NCBI GenBank assembly: GCA_013141065.1
Contig: JABFRR010000016.1
Location: 126,147-190,146 of the forward strand
Origin: Bacteriovoracaceae bacterium
GTDB lineage: Bacteria; Bdellovibrionota; Bacteriovoracia; Bacteriovoracales; Bacteriovoracaceae
DNA: 64,000 nucleotides
Direction of reading: 5' to 3'
Position 1 is the stretch's first letter. The number at the start of each line of letters is the position of its first letter. This document shows positions 46,634-54,745 of the stretch, in pieces. Both the position numbers and the translations under genes were made by a program. The notes below the pieces were generated by a model that saw only the letters and a list, made by a program, of their open reading frames with translations, was not told where the DNA came from and made no database searches.

Positions 46634-47902
46634 TTATTCAATCGTTAAAATTTTTTCTGCTTCATCGCTATTAATCTTTAAATCCTTTGCCTTTTGCAGG
46701 TTAAACTTAACTTTCTCTTCTCCTGATGAAAAATTCTCATCAGTCTTTACCACTGGAAGGTCAGTTTCTTTTTTAATTTCTTTTTCTAAATCTTCAGAAA
46801 TCTTGCGCTTTAAGCTCTCCGCGCTCGTTTCTTCTAAATATCCGCTTTCAGACGAGAGAGTCGAACCAAATTTTTTATAGGCATATTCATAAAAAGGTTT
46901 TAAGAATTTTAAATTAAGTTTTCCTCTTTCTAAAAAAAGTATAATAACTCTGACAAAATCTTTATTCGAAAGATCATGAGACCATGCAGAAAAAAGAAAA
47001 GTCATCCCTGTTTGATCAGTTCGATTAGAAAAACTGAGTTGCTTATAACGAGCATAAATAGGAATGGCCGAGTCTGTACTAGAGTGTTTAAAAGTAATCT
47101 CAGAGATAAATTTAGATCTAAAATTCTCAGCAGCAAATTCACCAATTTTTGTTTTAATGACGATAGGAAATAATAAACCGTTTTCAATTATAAAGAGTCG
47201 CTCGATTCGCATTTTTTTATTGGGGCTTGAAAGCTCAACAATCCCAATTTTTTTTTCAGGATGGTACACCAACGCATTAGTTTCATCCGGTGCAAGAAAT
47301 CGACGATTATAAAGAATATAAAGATTATAGACAAGATCTTGATATTTCACATTGTTCAATGTTTTTAGAGAATCAAAAAAACTTCTACCTTCGTTAGATG
47401 GAAGAGAAAGTTTCTTTTCAAATAAATCATTCCAGATCTCTTGATTATTTTTTTTTGAAATATAATTTTTAAAAATTGGAAGTATAAATAATTTTTGATC
47501 ACCATAAGTCGTCTCAAACTTATAGGGACGTTCAATCATAAAATTAAAAAACTCAATATTTTTGGAATTTTGAAAACTGGCACCTAGTCTGGGGCCGGCC
47601 GCTTCAATTTTAATTGTTGGAATCAATGAAAATTGTGGATGATTAATTGGAATTGAAATGACAAAATTATTAAAATGAATTTTTTCATAAAAATTTTTAT
47701 CAACCATCATTTCAGTATTTTTAAGTGTAATTAACTGTCCGTCATATAGGGCCTTTGGCGTAGGAGTCATTTGGAGAAAGCGTGTATTAACTCCTTCCGT
47801 AAGTGATAATGTGTAGATATGATAAGGTGCTATCGCCACTAAAAAAGACGCAAAAGTCAAAAGGACAAGTAAAACAGTCGTGTATATTATTTTCTTAAGC
47901 AT
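46634..47902 (-). CDS. hypothetical membrane-anchored protein
   Basis: 422 residues with one N-terminal membrane segment (about 5-28) and a large extracytoplasmic part. The last 70 residues are highly charged and helical (ESLKRKISEDLEKEIKKETD). No catalytic motif or family recognised. It stands alone between convergent and divergent neighbours; the preceding start at 47902 has a plausible AT-rich promoter region but no clear boxes. Confidence 0.65.
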   Translation of the reverse strand: MLKKIIYTTVLLVLLTFASFLVAIAPYHIYTLSLTEGVNTRFLQMTPTPKALYDGQLITLKNTEMMVDKNFYEKIHFNNFVISIPINHPQFSLIPTIKIEAAGPRLGASFQNSKNIEFFNFMIERPYKFETTYGDQKLFILPIFKNYISKKNNQEIWNDLFEKKLSLPSNEGRSFFDSLKTLNNVKYQDLVYNLYILYNRRFLAPDETNALVYHPEKKIGIVELSSPNKKMRIERLFIIENGLLFPIVIKTKIGEFAAENFRSKFISEITFKHSSTDSAIPIYARYKQLSFSNRTDQTGMTFLFSAWSHDLSNKDFVRVIILFLERGKLNLKFLKPFYEYAYKKFGSTLSSESGYLEETSAESLKRKISEDLEKEIKKETDLPVVKTDENFSSGEEKVKFNLQKAKDLKINSDEAEKILTIE

Positions 47903-48027
47903 AAAACAATATCGTCTAATTATTAAAGCGACTTAAACTAAGTCCTCTTTTTTTATTAAACTATTAAATCGATCAAACCGATAAATCTACTGAAGAAATA
48001 AAACCTTCTAGATAAAAGGTACACTTT

Positions 48028-48708
48028 ATGAAAATATTTTTAACTTTGATAGTCTCGGCCCTTTTTTTAAATTCTTGTGATTCACCAAGAACTTCTCGAT
48101 CTATCATTTCATCAAACTCAAATAGCTTAACACCATCAAATAGCAGTGGAATAAACCTCACACCAGGCACTGGCGTAACAGGTACAGGTACAAATACTGG
48201 TACAGAAGGTGGAACGACCACTACTAATCCAACAGCACCAGAAGATGCAAAACATTGTAAATTTTCTGTTGATGGATCAACTGGATTTGAATCATCTAGC
48301 ACGCATCTCGGCGCCTATACTTTGTGTCAAAGCAGTGTCGATAAAACGACATTCTATGCCCAGTTTAAAACTCCTCCCGTCACTAGTGCAGGAGACGTAA
48401 GTGTTTGCTTTATTCCACATACCACAAGCGGATCAAATTCAATTTACATTGGAAACCCGATGTGTGGAACATTTCCAGATCCAAAATCAGTTAAAAAAAT
48501 TACTTTTATAAAATATAGTCAATATAGCAGTGCTCTTATCAATTCTGTGATGTTTTTTAAAGACTCTAGCTTCTACTACCCAGTCTTTAATCGTTACATG
48601 ATGACATTAGATGCCTACAAAACCTGTATGAGCATGCTGGCCTATGGCCAAAGTGCTTACTGTGAATCTTTTAAATCGGTCGGACAGTATGTAATGAGAA
48701 CTTTCTAA
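48028..48708 (+). CDS. lipoprotein with Thr/Gly repeat linker
   Basis: 226 residues. The signal peptide ends in lipobox FLNSC (Cys17), so a lipoprotein. A Ser/Asn/Thr/Gly linker (about 20-68) contains TGTGTNTG-type repeats and is followed by a domain with eight or so cysteines (HCKFSVDGS, YTLCQSS, VSVCFIP, NPMCGTF, YKTCMSM, AYCESF) that could form disulfides outside the cytoplasm. No family recognised. Its stop overlaps the convergent neighbour by four bases. Confidence 0.7.
   Translation: MKIFLTLIVSALFLNSCDSPRTSRSIISSNSNSLTPSNSSGINLTPGTGVTGTGTNTGTEGGTTTTNPTAPEDAKHCKFSVDGSTGFESSSTHLGAYTLCQSSVDKTTFYAQFKTPPVTSAGDVSVCFIPHTTSGSNSIYIGNPMCGTFPDPKSVKKITFIKYSQYSSALINSVMFFKDSSFYYPVFNRYMMTLDAYKTCMSMLAYGQSAYCESFKSVGQYVMRTF
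48160..48215 (+). repeat. short tandem Gly/Thr-coding repeats in a lipoprotein gene
   Basis: Degenerate repeats of ACAGGTACAGGTAC-type units (about six to seven GG-x-AC-x steps) encode the linker TGTGTNTGTEGG. Such tracts can change length by slippage and so vary the surface lipoprotein. Confidence 0.5.
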
Positions 48709-49625
48709 TTTTTTAATGCACCTGTGAGACGTATACCCTTTCGAAATTCTTGGCATAATTCCATATCGGTAGTGGGCACAGCTAAAACTGGATAGACATT
48801 AACTTGGTCTTGATCATTTTTTTGTTTGATAGCAATAATTATATAAGTATAGCTAGAAGATAAATTAAGACCTGAGTTAAATGATTTTAGGTAAAAGAAG
48901 ATAATGTCACCTTCATTGTCTTTATATTCAAAAACTTCATCTGGTAGATCAAGTGTTTCCTGGAAGCAAAAATCATAATCAGTATAGTCTTCAAAAGAAA
49001 TATCGTCATCTTTTCTATTCATCAGAATTTCAGCTAGAATTTTAGATTTTTTACTTTCTAGGTGTTGCATGAACAAGAGATCGGCATCGGTATCTTCAGA
49101 ACTCATTACTTCTCCCTGTCCCATGACATCCTCATGACTGGTTTGATTGATATTTTGAGTAGATTGCAAATACCACAATGTAACATTTTCATCATAACGA
49201 AATTCATTTATTAATTGAGCAGACGAAGTCTGAAGTGTGAGAAAAATAAAGGATGGCTCGAAATTATAGATAGATGCAATAACAACGATAGACTTTTCAC
49301 CATAATTTTTAATGAAGCTGTAAAATGATTCATTTAATTCATTGCTTTTTTTGTACACCTCATCAGGCTTTGAAATAATATCTTCAAAAACACTTTCTGA
49401 AACTTCATGACCTAAAAATTCATTAATTAAATTGTGTTTCAATCGAAGCTTATTTTCTAAAACCTCAAAATATCTAATCAGTGGAAGATAAAAATCTTCA
49501 ATACAACTTTCAGTACAAAATCCTTTGTGGGAGAATTCTTCAATAAATAGAAGATCTTCTAAAGATTTAACAACTCTTTTGCATTCAGAACAATAATAGA
49601 TTGTATCAAAATATTGTCCCATCAA
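48705..49625 (-). CDS. hypothetical protein with N-terminal zinc-ribbon-like motif
   Basis: 306 residues, no signal peptide, so cytoplasmic. Cys pairs YYCSECKRV and GFCTESCIEDFY about 22 residues apart near the N-terminus could bind zinc. Otherwise acidic, with a Ser/Asp-rich middle (EVMSSEDTDAD). No family recognised. It follows the barrel-protein gene with a four-base overlap (ATGA), so both are made from one message; why a cytoplasmic zinc protein is coupled to an outer-membrane-like protein is not apparent. Confidence 0.6.
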   Translation of the reverse strand: MMGQYFDTIYYCSECKRVVKSLEDLLFIEEFSHKGFCTESCIEDFYLPLIRYFEVLENKLRLKHNLINEFLGHEVSESVFEDIISKPDEVYKKSNELNESFYSFIKNYGEKSIVVIASIYNFEPSFIFLTLQTSSAQLINEFRYDENVTLWYLQSTQNINQTSHEDVMGQGEVMSSEDTDADLLFMQHLESKKSKILAEILMNRKDDDISFEDYTDYDFCFQETLDLPDEVFEYKDNEGDIIFFYLKSFNSGLNLSSSYTYIIIAIKQKNDQDQVNVYPVLAVPTTDMELCQEFRKGIRLTGALKN

Positions 49626-50506
49626 ATAGTAAGGTTAAGACCAGCAAATAATGAATTTGCATTAGCACCATTTAAATCAAAAACCCGGCCATTAATTAAA
49701 TTCGCACTTTCTTGAGCTTTTTTAATTCGATACCTAGCACCCATTTCTAAATTAATGGCCGGCGCAAGTCCAAGATTTAATTTTGGTGAAAAAGTTGAAA
49801 AACTCACGTTTTCTTTAAGTCTATTAACTACACCTGTATCAGAAGAATTTGTCACTTTAAAATTTTCTAATTCAAGTTCAAATTGAATATCTTGAGAAAC
49901 CATCCAACCGCCACTTACAACTAGACGATTAATATTACCAATGGCCATTTCATCAATCGAGCCAGCACGACCGACCATTGTTAAATCATAACCAATACCA
50001 AGTCCAAAAGTTCCAAAGCGTTTAGTCGTTTCAATTCCAAAAACTTTGTCAGTTCTTGAACTTCCTAAAAGTGAATTAGACTTGAGTTTTACTCCTGCAT
50101 AAAGATCTAATTTTGCTTCATCACTTGGGCTACCAAATTTGAGCCAATTAAAACCTAAAACCAGTTTGGGATTTCCACTAGAATTAGTTTTACCGGTTTG
50201 AGCATGCCAGTAAGAAGCATTGAAAAATATATTTGCTGGAGTTTGCACATGAGTATCAAATTTTAAAACTCCGTACTTTTCTCCTTTTATATCCATAGAT
50301 TCATAATGACTTGTAAAAGAAAGATCAGATTTCCAGGCCAAGCCCCTATTTCCATTTTCTGACGAAGATTTATTTGAAATTTTTTGAAAAGAATTATTAG
50401 TAGATTTTTTTTCTTCATTAACTGGTACAACTTCAGAATAATCTATTAATGCATAGGTTTTAAAACTAGTTAATAAGACTACCGATAAAACTAAAAACTT
50501 ATTCAT
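49622..50506 (-). CDS. outer-membrane beta-barrel-like protein
   Basis: 294 residues from ATG 50506, preferred because AGGA lies about eight bases upstream; ATG 50515 overlaps that site. A signal peptide (NKFLVLSVVLLTSFKTYA) is followed by a low-complexity linker (SFQKISNKSSSENGNR) and about ten amphipathic strands (SDLSFTSHYESMDIKG, LKFDTHVQTPANIFF, LVLGFNWLKFG, KLDLYAGVKLKSN...). It ends NSLFAGLNLTI, a typical barrel C-terminus. Passenger or transport role unknown. Precedes the zinc-ribbon-like gene in an operon. Confidence 0.72.
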   Translation of the reverse strand: MNKFLVLSVVLLTSFKTYALIDYSEVVPVNEEKKSTNNSFQKISNKSSSENGNRGLAWKSDLSFTSHYESMDIKGEKYGVLKFDTHVQTPANIFFNASYWHAQTGKTNSSGNPKLVLGFNWLKFGSPSDEAKLDLYAGVKLKSNSLLGSSRTDKVFGIETTKRFGTFGLGIGYDLTMVGRAGSIDEMAIGNINRLVVSGGWMVSQDIQFELELENFKVTNSSDTGVVNRLKENVSFSTFSPKLNLGLAPAINLEMGARYRIKKAQESANLINGRVFDLNGANANSLFAGLNLTI

Positions 50507-50755
50507 TCTAACCATCCTGGTTAAGTGTTGAGACCTAAATTTGACAAAGGTATAATACCTCGTAATTCAATTATACTTAAAAACTCACTCAATAAAAGCC
50601 CAATTAGTACAATTAGAATATGCCGACTAAAAAATACCAGTATGTAAGCACTTAATATTTATAACGCTAAGAAATTCGGTAATAGTTACCCTCTCCTATT
50701 ATTAGGGCAATCAGATTTAACATAATTAAGGGCCCATAATTATCAGGAGGAATTT

Positions 50756-51067
50756 TTGGATATTCTCTATCGACCGGAAGAATCAATGAAAGCGCTCATT
50801 CAATTAGGGGTAGTAGGATATTATCCTCTCTTTCATGAAATATGGCTGAATGATCCTGATATCAAAGAAAGACGATTTCAAAAAATTTCGGGACTTGAGC
50901 GAGCTCGTGCAAAAAAATTATTTCAACAAGTTTCTAAACATCGTCAATTAGAACATAAAAAAACAGTTCTCATTTCAATGAGTGATGATGACAGAAAAAT
51001 TTTCATGAAAGCTTTTTTTAAGTTAGTAGAAGGGAAAATTCTCGATCAAAAGATGGAGCTTCATTGA
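50756..51067 (+). CDS. hypothetical cytoplasmic protein with TTG start
   Basis: 103 residues. The only ribosome site in reach is GGAGG six bases or so before TTG 50756, so a TTG start is well supported. No signal or membrane segment. The middle is basic and helical (RARAKKLFQQVSKHRQLEHKK). No family recognised. First of four overlapping genes to 52545: the stop overlaps the next gene's TTG (TTGA). Confidence 0.7.
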   Translation: MDILYRPEESMKALIQLGVVGYYPLFHEIWLNDPDIKERRFQKISGLERARAKKLFQQVSKHRQLEHKKTVLISMSDDDRKIFMKAFFKLVEGKILDQKMELH

Positions 51068-51357
51068 AAAAAATTGTCTTTTTAGGAATATTTTCATTAG
51101 CTTTAATCAATTCTGCAAAAGCCGAGTATAGAGTTTATCAATACTATATAAAATCAAAAACAAATAATATTACTCCTCCAAATGCTCAGTTAGTCACTTC
51201 AACTCTAGATCCATCTACTTATGCTGCCTACCACGGGGGAAGCTTATTAGTGGATATAAGCTTACTTCGCTCGTGGATATGTTTGGGAAATACATCTAAA
51301 AAAGAAATTTGCACCATAAGTGAAGGGCGTGAACTTTCTGAGGAAAAAAGTTTATGA
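51064..51357 (+). CDS. small secreted/membrane-anchored protein with TTG start
   Basis: 97 residues from TTG 51064; the start KKIVFLGIFSLALINSAKA is a good signal peptide, and the codon before is in the stop of the previous gene, so initiation is by re-initiation. Two cysteines (WICLGN, EICTIS) may pair. A short periplasmic protein follows with no known family. Overlaps the next gene by four bases (ATGA). Confidence 0.7.
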   Translation: MKKIVFLGIFSLALINSAKAEYRVYQYYIKSKTNNITPPNAQLVTSTLDPSTYAAYHGGSLLVDISLLRSWICLGNTSKKEICTISEGRELSEEKSL

Positions 51358-52082
51358 AAGTGACTAACTCTGAAGTAATTACTCAACTTAAAGACAATGA
51401 AGATCTTTATAAAAAAATGAATAAGTCATTATCTAGAAAAATTACTAATAAAGAATTAGAAATCAATAAAATTGATGAGCTTTATAAACAAAAAATTGCC
51501 GTTGCAAAAAATGCAGGAGAAGAAGATTACCTTCAAAACTTAGAAAGAAATCAAATTCGCATGAATGAAGAAACAAATCTTATGAATGAAAAGTTAGCAG
51601 CTAATGAATCCAAATTAATGAAGGCCAAGGAAGCAGCTATAAAAGAACAAGAGTTACTCAAAGGGGAAGGAAACTTAAAAATAACCAACTTAAAAAACCA
51701 ATTGGAAGAAAATTATCAAGACCAATATATCAAAACTCAAGAAGCCCAACGTGATATACAAACTAAAACTCAAGACGATCTCAAAGAAATAACAACTATT
51801 TCAAAATTTCAAAAATCAGATGCTGAAAATAATGCAAAGTTTGAAATTAACGCCATGACAACAGATTTTAATAATTCCATCAGCGAAGATGACTCTATGT
51901 TTAGAAAGTCAATCGAACATAACATTAGGGCCCATCAAGCTGAAATGTCCCGTCAAAAAGATGATTTAAAAAAAGTTATGACTTTAGATACAGAAAAAAA
52001 TAAACGACTCAATCAAGAAAAAAATAGAGTCAACAATGAACAACTAAACTTTCAAGATAAGTATCAAAAAAGAAATGCTTAA
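51354..52082 (+). CDS. coiled-coil protein, N-terminal part of a probable split gene
   Basis: 242 residues, nearly all charged heptad-like helix (for example NKELEINKIDELYKQKIAVA; AAIKEQELLKGEGNLKITNL). No signal or membrane segment. The frame ends NFQDKYQKRNA right after a run of six A bases (52064-52069). Removing one A would join it in frame to the next gene as ...DKYQKEMLKQREMDF with unbroken coiled coil. So the two may be one 397-residue protein split by an indel. Confidence 0.72.
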   Translation: MKVTNSEVITQLKDNEDLYKKMNKSLSRKITNKELEINKIDELYKQKIAVAKNAGEEDYLQNLERNQIRMNEETNLMNEKLAANESKLMKAKEAAIKEQELLKGEGNLKITNLKNQLEENYQDQYIKTQEAQRDIQTKTQDDLKEITTISKFQKSDAENNAKFEINAMTTDFNNSISEDDSMFRKSIEHNIRAHQAEMSRQKDDLKKVMTLDTEKNKRLNQEKNRVNNEQLNFQDKYQKRNA

Positions 52083-52545
52083 ACAACGTGAAATGGATTT
52101 TAAAGTTCGATACGAAACTATTGTTAAAGAACATGAAAGTATTTTAAATAATTTATCTACTCAACTGCAAAATGATGTTCAAAAGATGGTTGCGAGCACA
52201 ACGGCAGAAAGAAAAGTGATAGAAGAAAGGATAGATGACCCTTTTTATAAAATAGACACATTAGGCCCTAAAATGACTGAGGACTTAAAAGAAGTCATCA
52301 TCAGCTTACCAATTGCTGAGTATGAAAAAGAAAATGTTTTTCTTTCCACTCAAGGAAGACAAATTAAAATGACACTTTCTAGAAAATACTCTGATCAAAC
52401 TGTTGCGGAGGATGGCTCTCGAAACAAATCTACACGGAGTGAGCTTTTCAGCAAAGAATTTATGGCAAAAGACCTTCTTGATTCTGGCAAAATTACCAGT
52501 CAGTACATTGATGGAGTTTTGAGTTTTAAAATTAAAAAAGCCTAA
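52075..52545 (+). CDS. coiled-coil plus C-terminal domain protein, second part of a probable split gene
   Basis: 156 residues from ATG 52075, which overlaps the previous gene by eight bases. The first 60 residues continue the coiled coil (MLKQREMDFKVRYETIVKEHE). The C-terminal 90 residues (VIEERIDDPFYKIDTLGPKM...YEKENVFLSTQGRQIKM) look like a compact beta-rich domain, reminiscent of small heat-shock-type strands, though I do not assign it. As read it could be translated by coupling; a single-base change would fuse it to its neighbour. Confidence 0.7.
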   Translation: MLKQREMDFKVRYETIVKEHESILNNLSTQLQNDVQKMVASTTAERKVIEERIDDPFYKIDTLGPKMTEDLKEVIISLPIAEYEKENVFLSTQGRQIKMTLSRKYSDQTVAEDGSRNKSTRSELFSKEFMAKDLLDSGKITSQYIDGVLSFKIKKA

Positions 52546-52550
52546 ACTAT

Positions 52551-53282
52551 TTATTCTGCTGTCGGACTTTTTCCTTCAATCTGGTGATAATGAACCCTAT
52601 CGACTTGAACAATATCCTTGAGCTCATCGCCCATGATTCTCATCTTTTTAGGGTGTAAATAAACATAAAAATCAATATGCCTTTTATTTGTTTCTTTATC
52701 TATAATTTGTTCATGAAGCTCATCAATTCTATCTGTAATATTAAAAACAATCTCTTTCACCAGATTTTTGATGTCCCCATGGGAGAGTACTTCAATGTGG
52801 TAGTATCTATGATTTTTGGTCGATTCAAATCCTTGGTAAATTGGCCCGAGCAGTTTTAAAACGGAGAGTATAGTGAGGGTAAATATGGTAGCGATTACGG
52901 GATAACCAAAACCAATTGTCACGCCAATCGCAGCGACAACCCATATCGTGGCAGCCGTTGTGAGTCCTATAATATTGCCTTTATCCTGCATAATTGCACC
53001 AGCGCCAAGAAAACCTATTCCTGAAACAATTTGAGCGACAATTCTGGTTGGATCAATCGCGTTAAGGCCAACAGAGTACTGCTTTTGGAGCACCATGGAA
53101 ATTGCGGTGTAAAGTGTCGCTCCGATACAAATGAGAATGTTTGTTTTAATTCCTGCATTTTTCATCTTTTGTTCGCGGTCATAGCCAACCAAGCCGCCTA
53201 AAAAAAGTCCGGTCAGAATCTCCACTCCGAGTCCAAAGTACAACTCTACTTCACCAAGATGTTCGATATAAACTGTTTGCAT
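52551..53282 (-). CDS. MgtC/SapB-family inner-membrane protein
   Basis: 243 residues. Four to five N-terminal membrane helices (about 15-145) with the family landmarks GLFLGGLVGYDREQKMKNAG, TNILICIGATLYTAIS and IDPTRIVAQIVSGIGFLGAG (IVSGIGFLGAGAI). The C-terminal part (150-243) is soluble, ACT-like in MgtC relatives. MgtC proteins help survival in low Mg2+ and inhibit the F-type ATP synthase in pathogens. Converges on the coiled-coil operon with a five-base gap. Confidence 0.9.
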   Translation of the reverse strand: MQTVYIEHLGEVELYFGLGVEILTGLFLGGLVGYDREQKMKNAGIKTNILICIGATLYTAISMVLQKQYSVGLNAIDPTRIVAQIVSGIGFLGAGAIMQDKGNIIGLTTAATIWVVAAIGVTIGFGYPVIATIFTLTILSVLKLLGPIYQGFESTKNHRYYHIEVLSHGDIKNLVKEIVFNITDRIDELHEQIIDKETNKRHIDFYVYLHPKKMRIMGDELKDIVQVDRVHYHQIEGKSPTAE

Positions 53283-53352
53283 TTTTTATTGAATCCTTTT
53301 TGTCTCTTAGACTAATTCTGATATACTTTTTGAAAGAGAGCAATAATAGTTT

Positions 53353-54516
53353 ATGAAAAGACCTTACCTCGTTCATTTTTTAGCAATCATTACTGATGAT
53401 TCAATCAACATTAAAGCCTCTATTACCCTTAGAGAAAATTTTATTGCCCAAAACCTCGACCTCGAAATCCCAACCCCTAAATTTCCCATCCAGGCCTTGA
53501 GGCTTTTAAATGCCTATCAATTCACCCTGAAAATAGTGGGTATGTCCAAAAATCAACGTGAAATTTATAAAAAATCCTTTGAATCGGACTCTTTTGGCAA
53601 TTTTAATTTTAAAATTCCTTTGACTAAAGAACGAGAAGAAATTGAAATTCTTCAGCTCTATGAAACGAAAAAAAGACCCGGTCTTGAACTCCATCTGGGA
53701 ACCTATATACCACTTAGGATATTTTCACCTAAAAAAATCATCATTTGTGACTTTGATAAGACCCTCGTTGACACTAAATACTCGACGACTAAAGAAGTTT
53801 ATCGTTCTCTTACTAGATCACTCGAAGAAAATCCAACCGTCACCAGCTCGGTCGAAATTCTTCACCGCTATATTAGACAAGGACACCATCCTTTTATTCT
53901 TTCAGCTTCACCGCATTTTTATGAAGATGCGATGAGGGATTGGCTTTATAAAAATAATATCTTTTCTGCGGGTATTTTTTTAAAAGACTACCGTCATTTT
54001 TTTTCGTTTCTTGATGGTGAACTCACCACTAAAGACCTAAAGCTGCAAGGTCTCTATAAACTCAATCACCTGCTCGACATTCTCTTTATGACAGGTATTC
54101 CTGACGAATTAATACTCATGGGGGATAATTTCGAATCTGATCCGGCCATTTACCTTACACTTTCAAAGATATTGCGTGAGGATATAGATCCATGGGTAGT
54201 ATGGAATGACATAAAAGAACAAGACATCTTCCAGCTAAAAAAGAAGCAAAATTCACAGTTTTTAAATAAGATTTATCAATTAGATAATATGCTCTCTAGA
54301 AAAAGAAAAGAAAATCCCTATAAAAAAATTCAAATAAAGATCTTCATTCGTAAAAGGTTTCCCACTGACGAATTAATTGCTCCTCCACAATTTGCAAAAG
54401 AAAAAGTCTATCTCAATCTAATAGAAATGTATGACGGCCTTTATAGAGATGCGTTTGAAAGAATGTTAGAGGAGTCTCAAGCAAAAAGCGTAAATGGCGC
54501 AGAAAATACGATGTAG
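53353..54516 (+). CDS. App1-like phosphatidate phosphatase (HAD-type, DUF2183)
   Basis: 387 residues. The catalytic DxDxT motif is CDFDKTLVDT (around residue 135), with ILSASPHFYED (motif II Ser), LKLQGLYKLNHLLDI (Lys) and LMGDNFESDPAIYLTL (motif III/IV). This set is that of the Mg2+-dependent phosphatidate phosphatase App1 and bacterial relatives. The first 120 residues (beta-rich LRENFIAQNLDLEIPTPK...) match the accessory domain preceding it in App1-like proteins. It may act on membrane phosphatidate. Its end overlaps a small antisense gene. Confidence 0.78.
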   Translation: MKRPYLVHFLAIITDDSINIKASITLRENFIAQNLDLEIPTPKFPIQALRLLNAYQFTLKIVGMSKNQREIYKKSFESDSFGNFNFKIPLTKEREEIEILQLYETKKRPGLELHLGTYIPLRIFSPKKIIICDFDKTLVDTKYSTTKEVYRSLTRSLEENPTVTSSVEILHRYIRQGHHPFILSASPHFYEDAMRDWLYKNNIFSAGIFLKDYRHFFSFLDGELTTKDLKLQGLYKLNHLLDILFMTGIPDELILMGDNFESDPAIYLTLSKILREDIDPWVVWNDIKEQDIFQLKKKQNSQFLNKIYQLDNMLSRKRKENPYKKIQIKIFIRKRFPTDELIAPPQFAKEKVYLNLIEMYDGLYRDAFERMLEESQAKSVNGAENTM

Positions 54517-54716
54517 CCTAAACTCAAATACAGGCCATTTTTATGAAATTTTATTGCTTGCTCTCTATCCCCTCTAAAAAGTCCTTTTGTTAATGGCAAG
54601 GCCGTAAAATCAAATTTTATTATCTCTAGATAAACTCTGAGCACAGCAAAAATGAGCAAGAAGATATTTAGCCACTGATTGCTTCCACCACCAAAACCAT
54701 CTACAATATCAAACAT
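54477..54716 (-). CDS. small membrane protein
   Basis: 79 residues, with two hydrophobic segments (about 16-33 and 61-77). A strong ribosome site AAGGAG lies six bases before ATG 54716, which makes this a likely real gene although it overlaps the App1-like gene end by 40 bases on the other strand. No family recognised. Divergent from the 54746 gene with 29 bases between starts, so promoters must overlap. Confidence 0.6.
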   Translation of the reverse strand: MFDIVDGFGGGSNQWLNIFLLIFAVLRVYLEIIKFDFTALPLTKGLFRGDREQAIKFHKNGLYLSLGYIVFSAPFTLFA

Positions 54717-54745
54717 ACAAAGCTCCTTTTTTAGGAAAAACTCAA

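Noticed and set aside
46602..47312. plus-strand frames at 46602-46880 and 47064-47312
   Set aside because: Both are antisense to the 422-residue membrane-anchored protein gene and show no features of a gene.
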